Positions 1 through 7,288 of a stretch of 12,801 nt of DNA are shown here, one piece after another. Every line of letters starts with the position of its first letter. The first letter of the stretch is position 1. The stretch comes from Bifidobacteriaceae bacterium. Its GTDB lineage: Bacteria; Actinomycetota; Actinomycetes; Actinomycetales; WQXJ01. The translations under genes and the position numbers were made by a program. Under the pieces are notes generated by a model. The model had not been told where the DNA came from. It did not search any database and saw nothing but the letters and a program-made list of their open reading frames with translations. Location: positions 1 through 12,801 of the forward strand of contig JAIRTF010000229.1 in assembly GCA_031255075.1 (NCBI GenBank). Direction: 5' to 3'.

Positions 1-2
1 AA

Positions 3-221
3 GCCGTCTTGGATGATGCCGCCGCCTTCCGTCACCCCGACTGGTCGCGATTTGGTTTCAAGGTGGATCCGCACGGTGGCCCCTACCTGGCCAAGGAACA
101 CTTGATCGGGGCCCTGGACCGGGGAGAGACAGTTTCCACGGCAGCCTTGGCGGCGCTGCCGGCGATGGATTCGGCGGTGGTCCAGGCCTATGCGGAGGCT
201 CGCGGCCAGGCGCTGACCTGA
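3..221 (+). CDS. 3' end of an unrecognised protein (partial, runs off the left edge)
   Basis: An open frame enters from the left edge of the window and stops at TGA 219-221, giving about 72 C-terminal residues. A TTG at position 9 lies in frame but has no ribosome binding site, and the frame continues upstream, so I read this as the tail of a longer protein. The residues are soluble and mixed in charge, with FKVDPHGGPYLAKEHL followed by an Ala-rich helical end (TAALAALPAMDSAVVQAYAEARG). There is no membrane segment and no motif I can assign to a family. An iron box and a new start codon follow within about 100 bases, so this gene probably belongs to a separate upstream transcript. Function is unknown. 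Confidence 0.6.
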   Translation, partial: AVLDDAAAFRHPDWSRFGFKVDPHGGPYLAKEHLIGALDRGETVSTAALAALPAMDSAVVQAYAEARGQALT

Positions 222-272
222 CACCGAGCGACCCTCGAATGGGGCGCCGCTCAAGGCTTCCCGGATGTCTAC

Positions 273-291
273 TTAGGTAAGGCTCACCTTA
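273..291 (+). promoter_or_regulatory. DtxR/IdeR-type iron box (operator)
   Basis: The 19 bases TTAGGTAAGGCTCACCTTA match the known DtxR/IdeR consensus TWAGGTTAGSCTAACCTWA at 17 of 19 positions; the differences are at positions 7 and 13. The site is an imperfect palindrome around base 282. It lies 33 bases upstream of the GTG start of the first ABC gene (12 bases upstream of an alternative TTG start), where a bound repressor would block RNA polymerase. A weak -10-like TACTTA (270-275) overlaps its left edge. DtxR/IdeR proteins bind such boxes as Fe2+-loaded dimers and repress iron-acquisition genes. Inference: the downstream operon is induced when iron is scarce. Confidence 0.85.
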
Positions 292-324
292 GAGCAGTCG
301 GTTTTGCCAGGTAGGCTAGCCCGC

Positions 325-1947
325 GTGATTGCGCGTTTACCTGTGGTGGCGCTGTCCTGGGTGCAGGCGGTGGCGTTGGCCAGTTTTTACATAGTGATTG
401 GCAGCCTGGCCGCCCAGCTGGCCTACCTGGATGGCGCGGCGCCGGAGCCGATGGCATGGGTGGCGCTGTTCGGGTTGCCGGTGGTGGCCGGGCTGGCCGC
501 CTGGGGTGTGCCGTTCCTTTCGGCCCGTGACCAAGCCGCCGATGAAGCAGCCGAACGCCACCGGATAATCCGCCATGTCTTCCGGTTGGGCGCGGCCCAG
601 CGTTCACGCGAACGGACCGGCGCCATCATTTCCACCGCCACCGATGGCACCGAACGGGCGGCGGCCTATCGTGGCACCTTCCTGGGGCCCATGATCGGCT
701 CCATGACAGCCCCACTGTTGGTGCTGCTGATGATGGGATGGTTCCTGGACTGGACGGTAGCAGCCTGGACCGCCCTGGCACTGCCGGTCATCCCGCTGGC
801 GTTGGGCGGTTTCCAGGCCGCCTTCCGCGGCGTGTCACGGCGCTACCGGGAGAACGGCCGCATCTTTGCCGCCAAGTTCTTGGACGCCATCCAGGGGCTG
901 CCAACGTTGCGCCTGATGAACGCTGACAAAGCCCAGGGACGCGAGCTGACCAAAGCGGCTGAAGAATTGCGCCGCCACGTCATGCGCCTGCTGGCCGGCA
1001 ACCAGTTGATGCTGTTCGTGGTCGATTCGTTGTTCTCGATCGCGTTCATTGCCGCAGTCGCCGGGTTGTCGCTGTGGCGGATCGCCGCCGGCGCCATTGG
1101 GCCAGGTCAGGGGCTGGCTTTGGTGTTATGCGGCACGCTGTTGTTGGACCCGTTGGACCGAATTGGCCAGTTCTTCTACATCGGCATGGGTGGCATGGCC
1201 TCCGTCAAGGAGATCAAGAACCTCCTGGCGGAACAGCCCGCCGTGACCGACCCGCCGGCTTCCCTCCCGGTGGCCGATGCCGCCGCCACCCCTGAGGTAG
1301 CCACGGCACCGGCCGTAGAGTTGGCCGGCGTTGACTTTGCCTATGGCGATGGGCCGCCGGTGCTGACGGGCTTCGACTTGCGGGCTGAGCGCGGCGAACA
1401 TGTCGCCCTGGTGGGACCGTCCGGTGCCGGCAAGACCACCGTGGCAGAGCTGCTGCAAGGCAACCTTCGTCCGGGGAACGGGCAAGTGCGCCTGTTTGGT
1501 CAGGACGCCGCCCACCAGCCGTTGGCCTGGCAACGCCAGCAACTTGGCGTGGTGGCCCAGCACACCTATCTGTTCACGGCCACCCTGCGTGACAATCTGT
1601 TGGTGGCTGACCCGAACGCCTCGGACCAGCATCTGATGGAGGCCTTGGCCGCAGCCGATCTGGCGGACTTTGTCGCCGAATTGCCTGACGGCCTGGATAC
1701 CCAAGTCGGTGAGCGGGGTTTGGCGCTATCCGGCGGCCAAAGTCAACGGCTCGGCATAGCCCGCGCCTTCCTCAAGGACGCACCAATTCTGGTGCTGGAT
1801 GAACCGACCGCCCATGTGGACTTAGCCTCCGAAAGGGCCATCTTGGGGGCCTTGGACCGGCTGGGGGCTGACAAGACCGTCATCACCATCTCCCACCGCC
1901 GCGCCACGATTGGCCACGCCGACCGAATCATGGAGGTGACCCCATGA
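325..1947 (+). CDS. Fused permease-ATPase ABC half-transporter, CydD-like, first of an iron-boxed pair
   Basis: This is an ABC half-transporter of the exporter fold, with an N-terminal membrane domain of about six helices (residues about 1-300) and a C-terminal ATPase. Visible motifs are Walker A GPSGAGKTT (364-372), Q-loop Q412, signature LSGGQ (468-472), Walker B ILVLDEP (D492, E493) and H-loop H524. The membrane domain contains KFLDAIQGLPTLRL, which resembles the FLD-RLRGLPTLKLFG segment of CydD. At about 540 residues it is slightly shorter than a typical CydD. I chose GTG 325 because AGGTAGG (309-315) precedes it; TTG 304 is an in-frame alternative with no clear ribosome binding site. It overlaps the next gene by 4 bases, and the two should form a heterodimer. 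CydDC is linked to heme or thiol transport. IrtAB and YbtPQ use the same fold to import siderophores. The iron box favours an iron or heme role, but the substrate is not proven. Confidence 0.88.
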   Translation: MIARLPVVALSWVQAVALASFYIVIGSLAAQLAYLDGAAPEPMAWVALFGLPVVAGLAAWGVPFLSARDQAADEAAERHRIIRHVFRLGAAQRSRERTGAIISTATDGTERAAAYRGTFLGPMIGSMTAPLLVLLMMGWFLDWTVAAWTALALPVIPLALGGFQAAFRGVSRRYRENGRIFAAKFLDAIQGLPTLRLMNADKAQGRELTKAAEELRRHVMRLLAGNQLMLFVVDSLFSIAFIAAVAGLSLWRIAAGAIGPGQGLALVLCGTLLLDPLDRIGQFFYIGMGGMASVKEIKNLLAEQPAVTDPPASLPVADAAATPEVATAPAVELAGVDFAYGDGPPVLTGFDLRAERGEHVALVGPSGAGKTTVAELLQGNLRPGNGQVRLFGQDAAHQPLAWQRQQLGVVAQHTYLFTATLRDNLLVADPNASDQHLMEALAAADLADFVAELPDGLDTQVGERGLALSGGQSQRLGIARAFLKDAPILVLDEPTAHVDLASERAILGALDRLGADKTVITISHRRATIGHADRIMEVTP

Positions 1948-3803
1948 ACGGGCCAACCGAAACCGAAACTCTGGCCGCGGACAACGCCGCCAACGCTCCG
2001 ACTGACCCCAACCTCACCGCAGCCATGGGTTTACGACCGGCCCAGATCAGGCGTCGGCTGGTGCAAATGGCCTGGCCAATCCTGCCGCCGCTAGGGCTAT
2101 CCATAGTGTTCAGAATTGTTGGCCTGTTGGCCGGTATAGCGCTGCTGGGTGTGGCCGGGTGGGCTGTGATGGGCGGCTACCGGACTGTCCGCCTGTCCAC
2201 CGTGGTCTGGATCCTGGTGGGTTTGTCACTGGTCAAAGGCTTGGCCAGATACCTTGAACAGTATTGCGGCCACTATGTGGCGTTCCGGGCCTTGGCCCGC
2301 TTACGGCTCTATTTCTATGACCGGTTGGCTCCTCAGGCACCGGCCGCCCTGGAGGGGCGGGATACCGGCGATCTGCTGTCCCGGGTGACCAAGGATGTGG
2401 ACCGGGTAGAGGTGTTCTTCGCTCACACTATTGCCCCGGCCGTGACGGCGGTGATTGTGCCGGCCGCCACTTTGACCTATGTCGGTGTGGCTTTGACCCC
2501 TTGGGCGGTTGGCCCACTGGCGGCTGGGCTGCTGATTGTCGGGCTGGTCTCGCCCATGTTGCGGCGCCGGGCTTCGGCGCGAGCCGCCCAACAGCTCCGG
2601 CAGGCTCGTGGCCAGATCGCGGCCCATGTCCGCGACTCGGTCCAGGGCGTCCGCGAAGTGCTCAGCTTTGACTACCAAGACCGCCGCTTGGCGGAGTTGG
2701 ATCAGTTGGGTCAACCGCTCGGTCAGGCTCTGCGTACCTTGGGTAACGCCACCGCGCTGCGCCGCGGGGTGAACGTGGCCGTCATGTCACTAACGGTGGC
2801 AGCCGAGCTGTTTGTACTGGTCACGGCCCTGGACGCGCCGGCTTTGATTGGCCTGGGTCTGGGTATCACGGTGGCAGCCTTCGCGCCGGTCATAGCGGTT
2901 GAGGACTTCGCCGCGGACCTGCAGCAGGCCTACGCCTCAGCCCGCCGTCTGTTCGAGGTCACAGACGCCGCCCCCCTGGTGGCCGATGCCGCGCCCGCCG
3001 CCCCGCTGACACCGGCCGAGGAAGCCCCGCGCTCGGTCTTGACCGCCCCCGAGGTGCGCCTGGAGAACGTCACCTTCTACTACCCAGGGGCTCACCGCAC
3101 CAGCCCGGCCCTGGACAGTGTCACCTTGACAGCCGCGTCTGGCCAGGTGACGGCCATAGTCGGGGCCTCCGGCTCAGGCAAATCGACCCTGGCGGCACTG
3201 CTGACCAGGTCTTGGGATCCCGATTCCGGTCGCATCTGGCTGGACGGGCAGCCGCTGGAGGACTATCCGCTGGCCCAGTTGCGTTCAGAGGTGGGTGTGG
3301 CCGGGCAGCGGCCCTACCTGTTCAACACCACAATCAAACACAACCTGCTGATGGCACGGCCAGACGCGACAACTACGGAACTGGAGGAAGCGGCATCGAC
3401 CGCCTACCTACGGCCGGTTGTCGAAGACCGGGCCGAAGGTTGGGACGCACCGGTCGGCGAAATGGCGGAAAAGCTGTCCGGGGGCGAGCGCCAACGTTTG
3501 GCCTTGGCGCGGACCTTGCTGGCCGGCCCGTCGGTGCTGGTGGTGGATGAGGCGACCTCCCAGTTGGACGCCGCCAGCGAAGCCCAAGTGTTGGCCGGCT
3601 TGGACCAGGCCCGGGCCGGGCGCACGGTGTTGGTCATCGCTCACCGGTTGGCCACCGTCAAGGGCGCCGATCGGATCTATGTGATGGACGCCGGCCGCGT
3701 AGTTCAGCAGGGCGTCTACGCCGAATTGGCCATCACCGAAGGGCCATTCAGGGACTTGCTGGCCCGTGAAGGAGCCCTTGAGGCGGACGACCTGGCAGCA
3801 TAG
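1944..3803 (+). CDS. Fused permease-ATPase ABC half-transporter, CydC-like, partner of the preceding gene
   Basis: This 619-residue protein starts at ATG 1944 inside the stop codon of the previous gene (ATGA), with GGAGGTG (1932-1938) as a strong ribosome binding site. A polar N-terminus of about 45 residues precedes six predicted membrane helices. The segment LAPQAPAALEGRDTGDLLSR is typical of CydC (LEPLAP-AL-R-GDLL-R). The ATPase has Walker A GASGSGKST (407-415), signature LSGGE (511-515), Walker B LVVDEAT (D535, E536) and H-loop H567, so both ATP sites of the heterodimer look catalytically competent. A 25-residue Ala/Pro-rich linker joins the two domains. Known CydC acts with CydD in the cytoplasmic membrane. 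No cydA or cydB (cytochrome bd oxidase) lies in the window, so a dedicated role in cytochrome bd assembly cannot be assumed. A siderophore or heme/tetrapyrrole transporter is equally possible. Confidence 0.88.
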   Translation: MNGPTETETLAADNAANAPTDPNLTAAMGLRPAQIRRRLVQMAWPILPPLGLSIVFRIVGLLAGIALLGVAGWAVMGGYRTVRLSTVVWILVGLSLVKGLARYLEQYCGHYVAFRALARLRLYFYDRLAPQAPAALEGRDTGDLLSRVTKDVDRVEVFFAHTIAPAVTAVIVPAATLTYVGVALTPWAVGPLAAGLLIVGLVSPMLRRRASARAAQQLRQARGQIAAHVRDSVQGVREVLSFDYQDRRLAELDQLGQPLGQALRTLGNATALRRGVNVAVMSLTVAAELFVLVTALDAPALIGLGLGITVAAFAPVIAVEDFAADLQQAYASARRLFEVTDAAPLVADAAPAAPLTPAEEAPRSVLTAPEVRLENVTFYYPGAHRTSPALDSVTLTAASGQVTAIVGASGSGKSTLAALLTRSWDPDSGRIWLDGQPLEDYPLAQLRSEVGVAGQRPYLFNTTIKHNLLMARPDATTTELEEAASTAYLRPVVEDRAEGWDAPVGEMAEKLSGGERQRLALARTLLAGPSVLVVDEATSQLDAASEAQVLAGLDQARAGRTVLVIAHRLATVKGADRIYVMDAGRVVQQGVYAELAITEGPFRDLLAREGALEADDLAA

Positions 3804-3811
3804 GTTGAACC

Positions 3812-5212
3812 ATGACCGAGTCCAAGGGCGCCCCTGGCCGCACCGCCAAACGGGTTTCAGATCGGCCGGCGGCGCGCCCCCAGCGGCCGGCCGCCCCGGC
3901 CAGGCGGCCCAACCCCAAACCGATGGCCCCCACGGTGGCCGGTTTGATGGTTGGCACCCAGGCTGCGTTGCTGAGTTGGACTTTGGTGGTGGTGCCGGTG
4001 GTGGCCGCTTTCACCGCCACCGCCGCCATGTCATTCAACGCTGGAGCATCCTGGGCGGACGCCGGCAAAGTTGGTTGCCAAGTCTGGGCGTTGGGGCATT
4101 TCGGCTGGATTCATCTGGGGGAGGGCGCCGGCCGGGCTTTGGTTTCGCTTTCTCCGCTGGGCATTCCGCTGGTCTCGATACTGGCCTGTCTGGTGCTGTC
4201 GCACCTGACCAGCGCCCGGGGCTGGCCGCTGATCGGCGGCGGACTGGTTGGTTTCCTGGCCGTTGACGCGGTGATTGTCTACCTGCTGGCCGGCAACCCG
4301 GCCGGCTCCGGCTGGATGGCCATGATTGGTGGTGGCGCTACCGCGTTGGTTGGCATGATGTGGGCCAACGCTGGGCGGGGAGCTGAGCTGTTTGGCAAGA
4401 CCGGCGAACGGCTGGCTGAATACCTGCGGCCGGTGTTCCCGGTGTTGATTCGGGCCGCTGTCCTGGCTGCCGCCCTGGTGGTGGCGGGCGGCGCGGCGGT
4501 CACCCTGGTGGCGGCCATCGGCGGCGGGAACCGGTTCAGAGAACTGTTTGGCGCTTTGGATTCCGGCCCGGTTGGCGGCAGCGCGCTGATTTTGCTGTGC
4601 CTGGCCCTGATTCCTAATCTGCTGGCCTGGTCTGTGGCCTATGTGGCTGGTGCCGGCTTCGCGGTCGGTGCCGGCACCCGGTTTTCACCGTTGGAGGTGG
4701 CTGGCGGCACCGAACCGGCGTTGCCGGTGTTCGCTTTCCTGCCAACTACCGGACCACCGGCCTGGTTGGTGGTGGTTCTGGCGGTGCCGGTGGTGGCCGG
4801 CGCCATCGCCGGTTGGTGGCTGTCCAGCCGGATGCGGCTGGATTGGTGGCAGGCCCTGCTCGCCGCCCTTGGTTCGGCCCTGTTGGCCGGAGCGGCGCTG
4901 GCCGGGTTGACAGCGCTGGCCGGTGGCTCCATCGGCCCAGGAAGGATGGAACAAGTCGGCGCGGCGTTTTGGCCGCTGGCCGGCTGGCTGTGGCTGGAAT
5001 TGCTGCCTGGCGCGGCCGTTGGCTCGGTGGTGGCGACCTGGTTTTTCGGCCCCACCGATTGGCGCGCTTGGACCAAAGACAAGCTTCGCCAGACCCCTCA
5101 AGCGGCCGCAAATGGTGATGACTTGGCTGGTGAGGGACTCAAGAAGGGCGCCGCCATCCGCTCGGCTGCCGTGAGCCCGAGCGCAGATCCCCCGCAGAAG
5201 GAAACCGATTGA
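3812..5212 (+). CDS. DUF6350-like polytopic membrane protein
   Basis: This 466-residue protein starts 8 bases after the second ABC gene, with a weak ribosome binding site (AGGTTGA) covering that stop codon. The first about 40 residues are rich in Arg, Pro and Ala and probably cytoplasmic. They are followed by about nine or ten hydrophobic helices between residues 44 and 413, then a polar tail. Composition, length and layout match the actinobacterial DUF6350 family (some members annotated as cell division protein PerM), which commonly lies next to purN. Here it is separated from purN by hemH and a minus-strand gene. The function of the family is not established, and I saw no catalytic motif. 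Its position between transporter and ferrochelatase genes, with almost no spacing, says it is co-transcribed with them. The family call rests on overall pattern only. Confidence 0.7.
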   Translation: MTESKGAPGRTAKRVSDRPAARPQRPAAPARRPNPKPMAPTVAGLMVGTQAALLSWTLVVVPVVAAFTATAAMSFNAGASWADAGKVGCQVWALGHFGWIHLGEGAGRALVSLSPLGIPLVSILACLVLSHLTSARGWPLIGGGLVGFLAVDAVIVYLLAGNPAGSGWMAMIGGGATALVGMMWANAGRGAELFGKTGERLAEYLRPVFPVLIRAAVLAAALVVAGGAAVTLVAAIGGGNRFRELFGALDSGPVGGSALILLCLALIPNLLAWSVAYVAGAGFAVGAGTRFSPLEVAGGTEPALPVFAFLPTTGPPAWLVVVLAVPVVAGAIAGWWLSSRMRLDWWQALLAALGSALLAGAALAGLTALAGGSIGPGRMEQVGAAFWPLAGWLWLELLPGAAVGSVVATWFFGPTDWRAWTKDKLRQTPQAAANGDDLAGEGLKKGAAIRSAAVSPSADPPQKETD

Positions 5213-6213
5213 TGCCTTACCAATCTGATTCAGCAGTGTTGTTGGTCAACCTTGGCACTCCCAAGGCTCCCACCGCCCGCGAGGTGCGCCGCTACTTACG
5301 GCAGTTCCTGATGGACCGCCGCGTGGTTGATTTGCCGGCGGTGATTTGGCGGACCGTGCTGGAATCCGTGGTGCTGCCGGTGCGGTCATCCAAGTCAGCC
5401 GAGAAATACCAGTCGATCTGGTTGGAGAACGGTTCGCCGCTGGCGGTTTACACCGCCGCCCAAGCCGCGGGGGTGGCGGCCAAACTGGCCGAACGCGGCC
5501 TGGGCACTCCGCGGGTGGAGATCGCCATGCGCTACGGCCAGCCGGCGGTTGGTGCGGTGCTTGACTCGTTGCGCCGGGACGGCATTGACCGGGTGTTGGT
5601 GGTGCCGCTGTATCCGCAGTATTCGGTGCCGACGGTTGCCTCCGTGATTGACGAGGTGGCCCGCCACGCCTTGGGGGCAATTCACCAACTGGAGTACTCC
5701 ATGGTGCATTCGTATCCCACGCTGCCTGGCTACATCGAGGCGTTGGCCCTGCGGGCAGAGGAAGCCTGGGAAGCTCACGGGCGGCCAGACTTCGCCGCCG
5801 GCCACAAAATGTTGCTGTCATTCCATGGCATCCCAGCCCGCCTGGATCAGGCCGGTGATCCTTACCGAGGGCAGTGTGAGGCCACGGCGGCGGCCCTACG
5901 TCAACGCCTGGATTTGACCGAGGACCAGTGCCTGATCACTTTCCAGTCAAAGTTTGGCCCTGGGCAATGGCTGACGCCGGCCACCATCGACACGGTGGCC
6001 CGTCTAGGCCGGGAAGGGGTGGCCCGAATCGACGTGGCCTGCCCCGGGTTTGCGGCCGACTGTTTGGAAACCCTCGAAGAGATTGACCTGCTGAACCGGG
6101 GGACCTATCTGGCTGCCAAACCAGATGGGCTGTTTGTGCGGCACCAGTGCTTGAATGATCACCCGGCTTGGATCGAAGCGTTGGCGGACCTGGTCGAATC
6201 CCGCCTCACCTGA
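5212..6213 (+). CDS. hemH: Ferrochelatase, Gram-negative (protoporphyrin) type
   Basis: Ferrochelatase inserts Fe2+ into a porphyrin in heme synthesis. The 333-residue protein has the classical N-terminus LLVNLGTPKAPTAREVRRYL followed by QFLMDRRVVD. It also has a KYQSIW-ENGSPL segment, the metal-site SFHGIP (His205), FQSKFGPGQWL, and CPGFAADCLETLEE with the conserved acidic residue Glu286. These features resemble E. coli HemH closely. Actinobacterial coproporphyrin ferrochelatase normally begins with a LLLSFGGPE-like motif, which is absent. No iron-sulphur cluster cysteines are seen at the C-terminus. ATG 5212 shares one base with the stop of the preceding gene and has AAGGA (5197-5201) upstream; an adjacent TTG at 5209 is less likely. 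Co-transcription with the iron-boxed ABC genes implies iron control. The ferrochelatase identity is very secure; the substrate subclass is inferred from motifs. Confidence 0.95.
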   Translation: MPYQSDSAVLLVNLGTPKAPTAREVRRYLRQFLMDRRVVDLPAVIWRTVLESVVLPVRSSKSAEKYQSIWLENGSPLAVYTAAQAAGVAAKLAERGLGTPRVEIAMRYGQPAVGAVLDSLRRDGIDRVLVVPLYPQYSVPTVASVIDEVARHALGAIHQLEYSMVHSYPTLPGYIEALALRAEEAWEAHGRPDFAAGHKMLLSFHGIPARLDQAGDPYRGQCEATAAALRQRLDLTEDQCLITFQSKFGPGQWLTPATIDTVARLGREGVARIDVACPGFAADCLETLEEIDLLNRGTYLAAKPDGLFVRHQCLNDHPAWIEALADLVESRLT

Positions 6214-6236
6214 GGGCGGCCGCCGCTTCGGGGGAG

Positions 6237-7061
6237 CTAGCGGCCCAGCAGGTTCAGCAGTCTGGTCCAGTCCGGTTTGGTGGCCTGCTCAAAGGCGGTC
6301 AGGCAGGCATCGCGTCCCTCAATGGTCACCGCCTGCTGCAAACACTGCTGGTAATCCCATTGCGGACCCCAGGTGATCAGCAGCGGAATGGTGTAGAGCC
6401 CAAACACACCTAGCAGTGCCAGCCCAAACGCCAGGTAGACGGTGGCCCCTTTGGTCAGTTGGTCGCGCCTAGCTAGGACGATGCCGCGTATTGCCACCAC
6501 CAAAGCGACCGGTAGGGCCACGAAGGCGACCGCCGGCCACGGCAACGGCAGGATCAAGCAAATCATGGTGACCAAGGACAGGAAACCGAACCAGATGACA
6601 TGCCGGTTGACCTTCTTCAGGCGTTCCTTCTGTTCGGTGGTGGCAGCCTCCAACAGGCGGGCCAACTCCTCGCGGCGGTTGACCCGGCGGTTAGGTGGGC
6701 CAGGCCGGCTGCCGGGCGCACCGCCGGTCTCTGGCGCGCCCGGTGGCCGTGGCCCCGGTGGGGGAGGCAGATGGTCGCTGTGAGCCGGTGGGGCCTTCGG
6801 CAGGTCGCCGAGCGATCCGCGGCGGCCTGGTTCGGTTCCGGTACCCGCCGGCCGGCTGCCACCGGAACCGCCGTTGGGGTTCCCAGTCCGGCTGGTCGCG
6901 GACTGCGGCGAACCGGCATTGGCTCCGCCGCTGCCCCATTCCCGGAGCCTGGGGTGACCGCCGCCAGCCGTTCCTGGTCCGGCAGCCTGGCCGCCCTGAT
7001 CCTGACCAGTTAGGTCAGGGCCTTCCGGGCTGTTCGGCTCTGAAGCTTCGTTTGGCGGCAT
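6237..7061 (-). CDS. Three-helix membrane protein with a Pro/Gly-rich cytoplasmic tail
   Basis: I do not recognise a named family for this 274-residue protein. The first about 125 residues are low complexity, rich in Gly, Pro, Ser and Arg, and probably disordered. A charged helical stretch follows (about 129-154, RREELARLLEAATTEQKERL). Then come three hydrophobic helices at about 156-173, 176-197 and 207-231, and a 43-residue polar C-terminus with two cysteines, Cys240 and Cys253, in a C-x12-C arrangement. Small actinobacterial membrane proteins of the DUF4190-like kind have a similar tail-plus-helices layout, but this is only a resemblance. ATG 7061 was chosen because the 40 extra upstream codons (to 7181) read like untranslated DNA; a CACAAT hexamer (7073-7068 on the minus strand) could be a -10 giving a very short leader. 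The stop lies 23 bases from the end of the convergent hemH. Confidence 0.72.
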   Translation of the reverse strand: MPPNEASEPNSPEGPDLTGQDQGGQAAGPGTAGGGHPRLREWGSGGANAGSPQSATSRTGNPNGGSGGSRPAGTGTEPGRRGSLGDLPKAPPAHSDHLPPPPGPRPPGAPETGGAPGSRPGPPNRRVNRREELARLLEAATTEQKERLKKVNRHVIWFGFLSLVTMICLILPLPWPAVAFVALPVALVVAIRGIVLARRDQLTKGATVYLAFGLALLGVFGLYTIPLLITWGPQWDYQQCLQQAVTIEGRDACLTAFEQATKPDWTRLLNLLGR

Positions 7062-7192
7062 CAGACCATTGTGCCCTGAACGCCCCACCCAGGGCCAACG
7101 CGCAAGCCGGGGCGCCCGGAGGTGTGTGGCATTCGGCTGGGCAGGAGCCACGCGGGTGACCGGTTGGGCTGCGGCCGCCAAGCCGCGACTAG

Positions 7193-7208
7193 GCCGGTGA
7201 TGACCGGC
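7193..7208. repeat. Short inverted repeat in the divergent intergenic region before purN
   Basis: GCCGGT, a 4-base loop GATG, then ACCGGC form a perfect 6-bp inverted repeat about 80 bases upstream of purN. The 227-base gap (7062-7288) between the minus-strand membrane protein and purN shows no other clear element except the putative purN -10. In GC-rich DNA such a repeat can arise by chance, so an operator role is only a possibility. Confidence 0.3.
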
Positions 7209-7276
7209 GCCTATCCATTGGCTGGTGCAGAGCCGGCGGCGGTGACAACCCGGAGCTTACGGGCAGAGCCTGGCGC

Positions 7277-7282
7277 TAATCT
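7277..7282 (+). promoter_or_regulatory. Putative -10 element for leaderless purN
   Basis: TAATCT fits the actinobacterial -10 pattern TANNNT and ends six bases before the GTG start of purN. Transcription would then begin at or next to the G of the start codon. No Shine-Dalgarno sequence is present between the hexamer and the GTG, which agrees with leaderless translation, common in actinobacteria. The -35 region 17 bases upstream (GAGCTT) is poor. Confidence 0.45.
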
Positions 7283-7288
7283 GGGCAG

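Noticed and set aside
306..324. A second iron-box-like stretch (AGGTAGGCTAGCC) just after the main box
   Set aside because: Without gaps it matches the 19-bp consensus at only about 10 positions. The AGGTAGG part is better explained as the ribosome binding site for GTG 325.
6201..6224. Possible hairpin or terminator at the end of hemH (CCGCCTCA with TGAGGGCGG; palindrome GGCGGCCGCC)
   Set aside because: The stem overlaps the stop codon with a bulge and a tiny loop and has no T-tract, so it does not meet the criteria for an intrinsic terminator.
7009..7027. TTAGGT half-site resembling an iron box
   Set aside because: Only the first half matches. It lies inside the coding sequence of the minus-strand membrane protein, away from any promoter.
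6600..7159. Plus-strand open frames opposite the low-complexity membrane protein gene
   Set aside because: They read as Arg/Pro/Ala-rich translation of GC-rich DNA. The minus strand carries three clear membrane helices and a proper C-terminus.
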